Positions 49,650 to 60,737 of a stretch of DNA of 64,000 nucleotides are shown here, in pieces. Source of the DNA: Chamaea fasciata (lineage: Eukaryota > Chordata > Aves > Passeriformes > Sylviidae); the NCBI GenBank assembly GCA_029207755.1, contig JARCOQ010000017.1, positions 1,872,945 to 1,936,944 of the forward strand, written 5' to 3'. A model generated the notes under the pieces. It ran no database searches, was not told where the DNA came from, and saw only the letters and a program-made list of their open reading frames with translations. Made by a program: the position numbers and the translations under genes. Each line of letters starts with the position of its first letter. Within the stretch, counting starts at the first letter, position 1.

Positions 49650-52319
49650 TCCAGGAGGGCTCTGTTGAGTTGTTCCCAGCAATTCCTCCAGCAGACTCAG
49701 GCTCTGCTTGTGTCCACAGAGCAATCACGTGCAGATCTGGGTTTTCTCCAAGGTGTTCATTGCTTGAATAACATTCAGAAAATGAATTTGTCAGACGGTC
49801 AAAATTAGAGATCTGAGTGGTCACTGATGCCACCTGGCTTTGTGGCCGTGCTCTGGCTGATTGAGGGGACGGGGCTCAATCCCCATTAGGGGGAAGATTT
49901 CCCATTTGTTTGTTGCAAATGAACCTTTAGGAAACACTTTCTGTGGCCAAAGCCAGCATGAGGGCCCTGCGTCACTTAAGCTCCATTAAAAATGCTACTT
50001 TTGAATAATTTAAACCATGATCAAGGGGTTACTTTGGGCTGGCACTGTAAGCTATTGCCATGGAGTATAACATCAGCGTTCAAGTGCAGTAAGATTGAAG
50101 TTTTGCATACATCTTGTACGTGCTGTCTGCTTTGCAGGAGATTTATGCTTCCTGAATATTTTAACCAGCAAAATTCCATCTCACTCCGAGGGAGTTTGTT
50201 TTCTAAATAGGGCTAAGACCCTAAAGTATCTATTTGGGCATTTTAACCCAACATTAGAATGTTATTTGTTTACCTGACCACTCCAAATCAACACCCCTGA
50301 GAGACTGGCCAGGGATAAACATCCCCGTACTTTGTTTCCTTCCCCACCAGTTAATGATTATTAAGACTCTGCCATTCATAGTTTCCACACAAGAGATAAC
50401 AGAGCAAACCAATAATTTGGGGACTATCAAACAAAAGCTATCTGCCAGATATATTAATACAACAGCTATTTTGGCACATTCATGGCTTAATGCGTGACAA
50501 ATGTTTCAGATTTGGTCTTAAAAGCACCGTGTTATTACTCAGAGGCAAACCAAACACCCACCTTTGTAAACACGTTACTGTTGCTGAGGAATTGGAGGAG
50601 CAAGTACAAAGGGGGAGAAAAAAAAAAATCTCCAAGGGAGAAGGAGAAAAAAAAAAGAAAAAAGTGATTTCTGCATTGTAATAACCTGCACGGAGACATA
50701 TTATTCAGGTGATGTGTAACTACATAAATAAGGGACTGTCCTTCCTGCCTCTGGATCCCGAGAAATTGCTGTCCTCGTAACGCTCATCCATTTCTAATTT
50801 ATATCAAGATGCAGGTTGTATCTTACCTTTGAAAAAATATATTTAAATTGCAGTGACAGAGTGATAGCACTGTTATCTGGAGCTATAATTTCAGTTGGTA
50901 TGCATGATAGCACAAATTGTCTGAAATGATGGGGTATTTGGGATGGCATTGTAAAGATTTTATTACAGTTTCGGAGCCGAAAGCCTCCCTGAAGTTCTGA
51001 CGAGGTTGGGAGTGGGGAGGCCAGAGTTTATTCACATGGATTCTTCAGAAATCTGCAAGGAGACTAAATCAAATAACAGGGATTTTCAGAGTTTACTTAC
51101 TCTTACCATGTTATTTTTAAAATCCAGTACACATTTGAATAATAACAGAGGGGAGCAGAGTATTTAGAAAGGAGAAATATAAAGCTGAGATCCTTAAAAC
51201 ACACACATGCACTTGTGTTTCCTTCTTGCAGGCAATATTGCAGTGAAATAGGCATAAAAATAGAGAATATGGATTGAAATAAATGGGAATAAAACAGTGG
51301 AAACAGTACTTGAAGTATAGAAATACATAAAGTACTTTATATTTCAATGGCATTTACTAGTAGGGGTTATATTGTCAAATGTTAGCTATCATTAAAAAAT
51401 ATAAATGAATAATCTGGGTTAGTACTGTAGAAAAATGTGTTATGGGTATGGATTTATTTTTAAGACCTCTGTGAGGCTGTTTATAAGAAATTTGCTATAA
51501 ATTCTTCTTAAATGTAAAAAGATGTATATATCTCTTTTATAGACATCTTTGGTGTTTTCCTGAATTCTTCTAAGTGATATGGGTTTAGTAATATAAAGCA
51601 AGATTATGTGTAATATACAACAATCAGACATCTCTATTCTCTTTCATTTAACCCACTTCAAATTCGGTTTTATTGCTCTTCTTCATAGAAAACCCATGAA
51701 CATTAGGAAACATGGCTTTAATTAGAAGTAATTTGTATGTTGACTTGTACCTTGAAGAACATTTGTTCATTTCTTCAACTGAATTAGAATTTTTATGTTG
51801 TTCTGAGGAAAAAGACAGGGCAGAATTGTATTTCTCCCTTTAGAGCCAGGTGAGATTGGCTTGGAGCTGGTCACTAACTGAGGCTCCCTGTGGCCTTGGC
51901 TACAACTTTTGCTAGAAATAAATCTCCATAAAGTCAAATTAACCAACCTGACTGGGGAGATTTCTTTCAAAAGACCCCGATAAGTGAACAAACAGCCACC
52001 TGAGATGAACTAATTCGAAAGTAAGGCTGCTGCAAAACAACAACAACAACAACAAAAAAGAGAGTCATAATGATAAACAGTTTTTCTCTCTGTTTCCTCC
52101 TTTGTCTTTTTTTAACCATCAAGTTTAAAGCTTCTACGGCGCTTTTTTTTTTCCTACTTTATAGGAGACAACTGACATTCTGTGGTAAATGGAAGAAAGA
52201 GCAGAGCAGAACTGAAAATCCTCTAATGCACTGACACTAACTTGCCCTCTATTGTTGAAAATGAGCAGGCAATCATGATTGTTCATCAAATGGCTCCTAA
52301 TGCAGTTAAAGCATTCAGC
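49650..52319. other. Non-coding, AT-rich, no gene recognised
   Basis: Complex AT-rich sequence with few repeats. The part at 50690-50960 (with TGATAGCACTGTTATCTGGA-like phrases on its right half) may be another conserved non-coding element. No coding sequence is recognised. Confidence 0.5.
52033..52058 (+). repeat. (CAA)n microsatellite
   Basis: A short uninterrupted CAA trinucleotide run followed by an A run. Confidence 0.9.
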
Positions 52320-52600
52320 TATAATTTCTCCTTGCATTTATAATTACTGTCATAGACTGCACACCTCAGTGAGCAGATTAAAGCTATAAACTATTTAGCC
52401 GTAGCTTTAAGATGAGGAACTTGATTTGTCTGGCAGCAGTTATTTGTTAGAGAGCTTGACACTTCACATAAAAATGACTCAACTTGATGAAGAACAATGC
52501 AGTTTAAGCAATGCAGTGATTTTAAATCAGTCATTATACCACGCCCTGTAAGAATTGCAAAGCAATTTGTTAAATGATATATAGGACACGTAGATAACTG
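52320..52600. promoter_or_regulatory. Candidate conserved non-coding block, 52.4 kb
   Basis: Complex AT-rich sequence without tandem or interspersed repeats, containing AGCTATAAACTATTTAGCC and two GCAATGCAG/ACAATGCAG copies near 52495-52520. It lies about 4 kb downstream of the TSHZ2 exon. Conservation must be measured to support it. Confidence 0.3.
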
Positions 52601-55600
52601 TATGTGTTAAGTATACCAAAATAGAAGATTTTTTTTTTCTTCTCTGGATTTTATTTTCTCATCCCTCTGAAGCAGAAGGAGCTGCTCTGATCGTGTTCCA
52701 CTCTCAGCCAATATGGCTGTTAGGTGGTCAAGGACAATTGTGTGAATCAGTGGTCCAAAATCTGATTTTAGAGAATTTAGCTTGCTCTTCAACTTTCATT
52801 TCTTCTAAGCACCAAATATTAGAAGCTGGGAGACCCTTGAAGGAGAATCAGCCATGCTGAGATGTAGTGGTGTCACCACAATTTTGTAAGCAGAATTTCC
52901 CAGCAAAACCGAGGGCTCTGCTCCCCACGTCCTCAGCCAGAAAAAGAGGGGTCATCCCATGGAAGTCTGGATTATTCCATTCAAGTGGGATTTCCCTGAC
53001 AATGTCTTTTTGGAAAATGATGGCTTCTCAATGGGAAGGAAAACTCTGTGGGGAAGTTCCATTTTAAAACAGATTTTTGTTGAGAGAAACAGAGTAAAAT
53101 TGAAGGAGAGGAGACAGAGTAGGAAAAGAAGCAGGCTGGCCTTTTTGCTGCAGCAAAATCCTGCTGAAGCAAGGAACTACCTCCAAACCATCAACCCTCC
53201 CTCAAAATAATCCTGTCCTGCTGAAGCCTCAATTCTCTTAACCCTTGGAAATTTATCACTTTCCCTGAAGTGGTAGATCCAGATTTTTTTTTTTTTTTTT
53301 CAATTGAACATTTTTAAATCTTCAAAATTTTCCTGGATGGCATTTTTTCAGTCTAGCCATGGTCCTTGTAAATGCAATAATAATGTGTTCTTGGCTTCCC
53401 AGAGAGCAGGGTCAGGCCAGATGATCCATCAGACTGTGGCAGCACCGATGGATCCGTGCACATTTCCTGGCTTTTCAGGAATATTCCAGCTTGCTATAAA
53501 GATCAGTATTACTTAACATTGCATTTGAGCTTCCAACCCACCGGGTCAACCCACATTGTTCCTGGGCTCTGTACAAACACATTGCTTGTGGCAGTTCCAA
53601 GGCAGGAGCTCCTCTGCTCACAAAAAACCAGCAACTTTCAACCAGATTTTAACTGACCTTGAACAGCGCCAGCCTCCTCCAGCATTCACTATTCATAAGG
53701 ACATCAAAATCTTGCCTTCTCCTTGCTGTGCCTGATATTATTAAATGCTACAGCCTTCATAATCTATAGCAGAACATTTTTACCAAGTGAGATTTCAAAG
53801 GAAGGGTACCTGAGTCTTATTTATACATTTTACACCTCAGCAATCGAATCACTAGGATCAATAACGAAAGGAAGACGTGAGCAGTATCCAGCCCCTCCAA
53901 AGCACCTTTCAATAAAAATAATGTAATTTAGCAGGATGATCACTTAGTGCAAATATGACGGAGCACAGATGGAAAATGAGGAAAATTATAGATACGGCTT
54001 TATGGGAGGAGGAAAGGAGGAAGAGATTTTTCACTATTTATTGGGATAATGAACAGATAATTCACGATTATTAAGCTGTAGTCTTCGGGCCTCATTCTGC
54101 CATCTCTTCCCACCTCACTTTGGAGCTGGGTGTGTTTGTGCATCCAGGCAGGGTGTGTGGAGAGGAGGCTCCAGGCCTTTGCACTGGGTTCCGCAGAAAT
54201 CCCGGCAGGATTTTCCCCAGTGCAGCTCCAGCCCTGCCCGGGGGGGGGATTGGGGTGGGACACCACCCCCAGCACGGAGCTCTCGGCTCCATGGGACTGC
54301 GGTTCTTCTCCAAGAGCATCTCAGCCTCTGCTGGGGCAGCGCACCCCAGCTCCAGCTGGGATAACATCAAAACACAACAGCAGGCAGCAAAATTCCAGCC
54401 AGAGAGAGCCCGGGGGGCTGATCCTGCTGCCTCCCCCTGCCTGGAGAATCCTGCTTTCCCAGGAGAAGGAGCTGGCCGAGCCCTCAGAGCTGTAAAAGGG
54501 CAGGAGAGGTCTCCTGCAAGAGGGATCCTGCTCTGAGCAGCAGAAATGGATCTGTTTGCTGTCATTCCCTGGATGGGAATGGCTGTGGGGAATGGCAGGT
54601 CCCAAGAGGAGCAGGCACCGGGAATGGCTGCAGTGGAGGGAAGGAAGGACACGCAGGGCCAGGAGGGAACTTGTCCATTGCAGGCAATTGACACAATCCC
54701 TTTATTAAAAGCAAACAGTTCCTCCTCCCCTCCAAAATCCCTCCCCGCCTGCGCTCGGCTCTTCTGCCGGGGGTCAGCCCGTGCGGGAGTGGGGGAGGCC
54801 GCCACGGGGAGTGGAGGAGGTTGTCATGTCTAATGAATACCCTGAATGTATCAAGATATATATTTTTTTCATTTCAGAAAAGGTTCCATTAAGAGGGAGA
54901 CAGCCCTAACATGTGCTTTGGCCCCTCATCAGATTTATGAGTATTTGCTCTGCTCTTTAATAGGAAACTCTGCAGCAACTGCCACCTTGCCTGCTCTCCC
55001 TGAGATACACAGTGGCTTCTCGGGGAAATGCACTTCATTATTAATGTGAATTTGTACGTTTTTATGACACTGCTTGGGGGAAGGGGCAGGCAGAGATTTC
55101 CTGGTGATATATGCTCATTTCTAACCATTTATTGTCCCAGACAATCGAAGAACAATGATAAACATTGTTTCAGAGAGCGGAGGGTGCCGCAGTGACAGTT
55201 TTGAAGGGAAAGGAGAGGTGGCTGGAGTGGCTTTGAGGTGGTTGTTCCCCTGCACTCCACCTCTTGCAGCAGCTGTGTCAGACCAAGCTCAGAGTGGTCT
55301 GTGAGGGCAGGTTCCACCTCCCTTCACCAGCCAGGGCCGTTTGCTCGGTGCTGTTCCACAGCAGAGGGGATGTGGGAGAAGGAGAAGGAATTCCTCCTTT
55401 GGGGAGCCTGAACTGCCGAGATCCCAGAGTGAATGGACACTCACTGCACTCTGTGCAGACACACTGGGTTTGTCCTCTCCTCCGGGAGAACTGGTCAAAC
55501 TCCAAGGTGAAACTGCTGCTTTCAGTCATTTCACGAGAACTCCTCACTTCTGCCTCCCCCGGGTTTGTTCCATGAACACACAGGTGACCCGGGGTGTCCA

Positions 55601-57339
55601 TCCCAGCCCATGTCAGGGGTGCCCTGCTGTGGCTGCCCAGCAATGGCTCCATCCAGCTCCTCCTCTCTCCTGCTTCCAAACAAAACCTGGGAGAACATTT
55701 CTGCCCCATTCCCTGAGTGCCTCTGCCACTCCTCATTCCAGCTCTGCTGCCAGTGCTCCAAGCACAGCAGTGCTCCACCACACCAGCTCTTTTGGGGGGC
55801 CAAGACAAGCTGCTGGCACCTGTCTCCATTGGAGCTGCGTCCTCATGGCTGCCCGCTTTCCTTACATTAAAGACACTGCCATTGCCGTTTCCCCTCCTCT
55901 TCATCTCCACCCCAAGGCATCCATCACAGAAGTTTCCCTCTGGGGTATGGCCATGGCCTGTCTCTGCCAGTGTCTGTGTGAGGTGAGCATGCTGCTCTTC
56001 CACCAGAGAAGGGGAAACTCAAAACTTCCTTTGTGCTCGCTCAGCTGAGGATCAGCCTCCAGTGGAGCTCACCCTGCACTGGTCAGGCACAGACAGGCTG
56101 TGGGTGGGATCCCAGGCCAGAAACTCACTTCCCTCCCTAATTCCATGGAGCCCTAACCTGTTGGCCTTGCTGTTTTTACGGTGCAAGACCCAGGTTTGTC
56201 ATCCGAGGAAAAAAACGATGAGGGAGGCAATTGTGTTTATTTGATCGGTGTTTTCTTAAAGCATTGTCTTCTTTAAATTCCCAGGAATTATGTGCTGGCC
56301 TCCTGTAAATCACAAATGCACAAAAAAAAAAAAAACCAAACCAACCCAAAAAACCCATTGGATATTTTTCCCAAGAGATTAAGGTGAAAGTTCCTACATT
56401 CATATTTCACGTCTGGAAAAAAAAAATATCAACAGGAGTGATAAGTATAGCCAGCACGAGTGGAAAAGCACACCCTGTCATTTGTTTTCCATGTGCCATA
56501 TGTTTTCTGAATCCTGCACCTCCCACATACAAATCTCATGCGATAATGTGGGGTGCACACATTACTCAGGATTATTTCGTTAAGCCCTGCCTGCATGGAG
56601 GGAATTCACTCAGAGAAAGTCAAGCCACTGCGCTTTGTTTTGCTTTTTTTGCTTATTCTGGATTCATAGAGTAGAAAATTAAAGATCCCACTGTGCCAGG
56701 CGTCATGTCATTTGGTTTTAATTTAATTCATCTCTTCGATTCTCCCTGTTTCTCCTTTTCTTTGAGTATCATCAGTAGGTGGTCCAAGCATCAACCAGAA
56801 GATTTACTGGCAAGACTAAATGTATGAATGCTATGAACACATTGTTTTTCTGATATGATTTAATGACCTTTTTGGCATTCCCATGGCTGTTGAAATCTTC
56901 CATAATAACTCCCTTTGGCAGTCAGAGCTCCTGTTGATCAGGTGAAAGCTGATGCAAATGTCAAATGTCAATAAATTTGTAATCCATAAATATAATATTT
57001 GCTGCTGGAGCGAGACCATTAAGCAAAGTGCAGCAGGAGACACCGAGGAGATGAGCTGCACCTCCCTGGGAGCAGAAAGCGGGCAGGGAGGGAATGCCAC
57101 CTCCCAAACCTCTCCAGAGCCAAGCTCTTCTCCCTCTCCATGCTCCCTGAGTTTCCTGAGGTGCTGAGCTTTGCCCAAAGAGAGGTTGATGGTTTGAGTT
57201 GGGCAGAATGAGTCGGGTGATGCAGGTTCTGTCCCCTGTTCTGCTTTTGCCTCATCCTGTGAGGCTGGGATTTAACGTCTCTGTTTCTAAAGGAGCTCTT
57301 CAGAGCTCAGAGGTTTCCGAGGCCTCCGAGTTTGATCCT
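52601..57339. other. Non-coding, GC-rich chance open frames at 54-56 kb
   Basis: Open frames of 235-241 codons exist on both strands at 54.1-54.8 and 55.3-56.0 kb. They overlap one another in antisense and show no recognisable domains, as expected of stop-poor GC-rich DNA. No gene is supported. Confidence 0.55.
54240..54259 (+). other. Compact G-run cluster, potential G-quadruplex
   Basis: Runs of 9, 4 and 3 guanines separated by ATT and T. The first run can supply two tetrad columns, so a four-column, three-tetrad fold with very short loops is possible. It lies in a GC-rich block and would be in the non-template strand of TSHZ2 intron 2. Confidence 0.5.
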
Positions 57340-57409
57340 GGAAATGATTAGTTATGCAAGATATTCCAGTAAATTAGCAAGACCACTTACATAACTTAGG
57401 TGTTGCAGG

Positions 57410-57427
57410 AATGAGTCATGACTCATT
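57410..57427. promoter_or_regulatory. Perfect 18-bp palindrome with two AP-1 sites
   Basis: AATGAGTCATGACTCATT is fully self-complementary. It contains TGAGTCA and TGACTCA, the two orientations of the AP-1 (Fos/Jun) heptamer, abutting at the centre. It lies in an AT-rich block (57340-57500) between GC-richer segments. A regulatory role is inferred. Confidence 0.5.
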
Positions 57428-57728
57428 TATAGCTTTAAGATGCTTGGAAAGGACGAGCCTCGTATGAAGCCTGATTTTATACACAATAAAGACATGAGAG
57501 CAATCACATCATTTCCCAGGAGACTTCCTTAAGGACCCTTCACTCTGACCTTTGGCTCTGAACTGCTCCAGTTTGTTTGACATTGAACAAAAGCAAATGT
57601 GTGAACACGGTGCCACGAGCATTTGCACTTTGAACATGCTGGGGCAGAACACAACTGAACTGGAAAAGGCTGCAACAGCTAATGTACTGGGAAAATAGAA
57701 CAGAGGCATTTACTTAATAACTCAACTA

Positions 57729-57802
57729 ATTCCTTTAGCTCACCTTGTAGAGATTTAACCTTTGAATGAGACAGTCCCTAGTTCAAAATCCCGTGGCTCC
57801 TC
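57729..57802 (+). pseudogene. tRNA-like relic (tRNA-Cys-like pseudogene or SINE head)
   Basis: An A-box-like TTAGCTCACCTTGTAGAG (57735-57752) and a B-box-like GTTCAAAATCCC (57781-57792) lie at the spacing expected in a tRNA, so that 57729 would be position 1. The segment AGTCCCTAGTTCAAAATCCC resembles the tRNA-Cys variable loop and T arm. The acceptor stem does not pair, the T loop has an extra A, and no Cys anticodon is present, so it is not a functional tRNA. It may be the head of an old SINE; TCTAAAATGGGGAATTATAA near 57880 recalls the MIR body. Confidence 0.4.
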
Positions 57803-60109
57803 TGTCCTCGTGTTAATTTTTAAATTATATATCATTGTTGAGAGGCCCTTGTGTTGAGCATTACAGGCTATTTTTCATGTCTAAAATGGGGAATTATAAC
57901 TGAACATTAGCTAGTGGCTATAAATCACACGGAACAAAGTGGCATCTGCATCTACTCAGTAACAAGAGTGGGAGAATTGTAACTTACTTAAATCGAGACA
58001 GGAGCGCGGACACAAATGTGGTAGCAGAGATAATTGTGACTCGAGGAAACGAATGGTCCCTCCAACCGTGTCACGCTCTCACTCTGTCCTCTGCAGTGCT
58101 GGCAGTGCACAGGCACAGCAGCAGCTGGGGCAGCCCTGAGGGAAAATGGAAACTCTTTTTGAGCCCTCCCTGCAGTGCCAGCAGCTCATCAGGGCCCTGC
58201 TGGGCCGGGGCTGGGCTGGGGAGCCTCCCCACAGCCTGCAGACACCCCGTGTCCCTTTGGCCGTGCCACCACCTCGCAGTGACCACGGCTCCTCTCCCCG
58301 GGATGAGTTTTCATTCCCAATTGTTTGACTCCCAGTTGTGGCCGCAGCCCAGGGAAGGAGGAGGCAGCACGAGGCTGTGAACAGGACGATTATCGGGGCT
58401 GGGTCGGGGCTGACCAGCTCCTCCTCTGCTGCTCAGCTCACAGGGCTCACCCCGCTGCTCCTGTGCCTCTCTGAGCCGCCCACTGATAATCTGGTGTTAT
58501 CTTAAAAGACAACTGAATAAACTCGGCACGGCCTCATTCTTGCACTTGTCTCTGCTGGCCCTTTTTTCCCTTTTTTCCTTTTTTCCTAGTTCTTTCACTG
58601 TTTAGAAAGCTTCCAAGACCTCTTGTGCCCTCACTAGGGTGAGCAAGATCTACCTGGTGCCCTGTGCCAGTGGGAATTACTTGGTGCCTTTCTGAGAGAT
58701 CCTCTTGCACTCAGAGACCTAAAGCACCAACAGATCCAAAACCAGCCGACTACACCCGTGCTGGGGGTCCCCGGGGTGTCTGCTCAAATATTCCTGTTTC
58801 TGGGGTCTGTACGGCACCAGCCACTGGAGCTGCTGAACAGCTTCTTGAGCCAAATGTCCAGGAATTAGGATTAGTTCCCTCTGCAATGCAGGTCTCTGTG
58901 CAAACAGAGCACAGACCTCCACAAGAGGTTTCACTGAAATGAAAACCTCAGGTTTCTTTCACTGCAGACAATAAAAAGCAGGTTTTTTTCCAGCTAGACC
59001 AGGGCACGTCCTGGCAGGAGGCTCAGGAGCTGCCAGCAGGACAGGGCTACCAGGAACCCTCCTGCTGCTGCCTGGTGGAGATGGATGAAGGTCCTTTCCT
59101 GCTCCCTTGCCCAATGTCCCACCCTGGCAAACGTTCCCAGGATTAAATTCAATAATCAACACTTCATGCTGATGATTTAATCACAGCTTCCTAATGACCC
59201 TGGCCTTGTCCAGCACTCCGTGGGGGTCCAAGCACCGCAGGATTCTGGTCCAGGAGTAATCTCTGAGTAACAGCAATTCTAAGAGTTGCTTTGCTGATTA
59301 GGGACAAACTTAAGAACATCCTTAAAAGCTCTGCAGAGCAGGGGACTGTGTGCTCTATGTTTATTAGGCTGTTCAGCAGTAATTCAGGCAGCTGAGAATT
59401 GTTGAGGACCTGGTCGGTCTAATTGTGTTTCTAAATCATGGTTTGCCCGTGCTTCAGAGGTGCTAATGTCACATCCTGCACGGAGTGGCTCGGGTTATAC
59501 GGTCAGAATCCTGCCCGTGGTCAGTTTGTAGCATAAAATTGAAAATTACAACGTGCACCATAAAGCTACTGCCTCAAATTTATTATATATTGCACCACAA
59601 CAAGCAAATTCCTACTAGATGCAGTATATGCCCAGACATTAATGTGAGCAGAGGATGAAATATTCTCCTCCCAGCTCATTGCTATGTGTTCTCTCCGGAG
59701 CAGAGCTGAATTGCCCAGGATCACCAGAGCAGAGGCAGTCACCAGGAGTGTCTGGTGACAGGGGAAGGGCGTGAGGCCTCGGGGCTCTGAACTTCAGTTC
59801 TGCTCGTGCAAGAGCTGAGCTCTCAGCAAAATCTCTTTATTATTCACCATAAAGAATCCCAGCTGTGGAGAGGCAGCGCTGGGAGGAGATGGGGACGGGC
59901 TGTGCCTCGCCCCAGTGTAAATCAGGAGCAGCTCCAGCGCCGAGTTCTGCTGTTGTCGCTCGGCCATCAGCTCAGGATCAGCCCCTCACCTGCAGAGGAT
60001 GAGTGAAATATCTCCCAGCCCTGTGGCCAGGGGCCTGCTGAGCTGCTCACAGAGCTGCTGTCAGCATGCCCAGGGCAGGAGCATATTTTTTCCTTGCTGT
60101 TGTACATAA
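57803..60109. other. Non-coding, no gene recognised
   Basis: A GC-rich stretch at 58.0-59.2 kb has chance open frames. An AT-rich, complex, repeat-free stretch at 59530-59660 could be a small conserved element. No gene is recognised. Confidence 0.5.
58557..58588 (+). repeat. (CCTTTTTT)n low-complexity pyrimidine tract
   Basis: Three or four imperfect CC(C)TTTTTT units, all pyrimidine on the + strand. Confidence 0.88.
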
Positions 60110-60600
60110 GGGCTCTGCTGCAGCCGACAACATGAAATGTGTTAGTTCGGTTTGTTCAAAATGGAGTGTGTTTGTTAAGTGTTGCCTCTTTGATGTTGTG
60201 CTGCCATCTCCATCTTTGTCAGCATTGCCCATCTTTTTCAATCTAATGAACTCAAACCATCAGTGCAACTTAAGTTCGGCTGTCTGTTCTTGCATAGTTA
60301 ATATTAAAAATGTACTAACAGTGTGGCTGCGAAATCAAATTATGCACATAAATATGCTGGCATAGCAGAGGAGGCGGCAGAAGCTGAAGTTAGCAACATT
60401 GATGCCAGTTCACATTTGCAAATCAACCGTCAATCTGTCATTAAACATGTTATCAAATGATGATAAGTGTATGCTTCTTGCTTGCATTGGCGCGCTTATT
60501 CCCGATGTTGATGTGCATTAATGGGATAATGTGCATTAACATAGTCTTGCTTGGATGAACACAAAACATTTTTTATCCGTCTCAGTTTGTTTCCCCCTGT
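60110..60600. promoter_or_regulatory. Candidate conserved non-coding element, 60.3 kb
   Basis: A long, complex, repeat-free block of balanced composition, rich in TAAT/ATTA cores. It includes a direct repeat ATGTGCATTAAT (60511-60522) and ATGTGCATTAAC (60529-60540), 18 bp apart. Its texture resembles developmental enhancers near transcription-factor genes. I cannot measure conservation here, so this is a visual judgement. Confidence 0.4.
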
Positions 60601-60684
60601 GGCCCCCAAGTAAGTGTTTTGTGTTATCAAATTGCCAAAAAATGGGAAAACACATTACTTTTAATTAGCAAAAAATTTGGAGTC

Positions 60685-60737
60685 CTTTTTTTTTAAAATT
60701 TATTTTTATAATTTTTTTTTTTTGTTTTTTTTTTTTT
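60685..60737 (+). repeat. T-rich low-complexity run
   Basis: T tracts broken by AAAATT, ATAA and a single G. It borders the downstream side of the candidate element at 60110-60600. Confidence 0.93.

Noticed and set aside
54092..54805. 237-codon minus-strand open frame
   Set aside because: Several frames on both strands are open in the same GC-rich block. Pro/Ala/Gly/Ser-rich composition with no recognisable motif.
55278..56048. Overlapping antisense open frames of 241 and 235 codons
   Set aside because: They are antisense to each other in GC-rich sequence, and no domain, signal peptide or recognisable family is present. Best explained as stop-poor chance frames.
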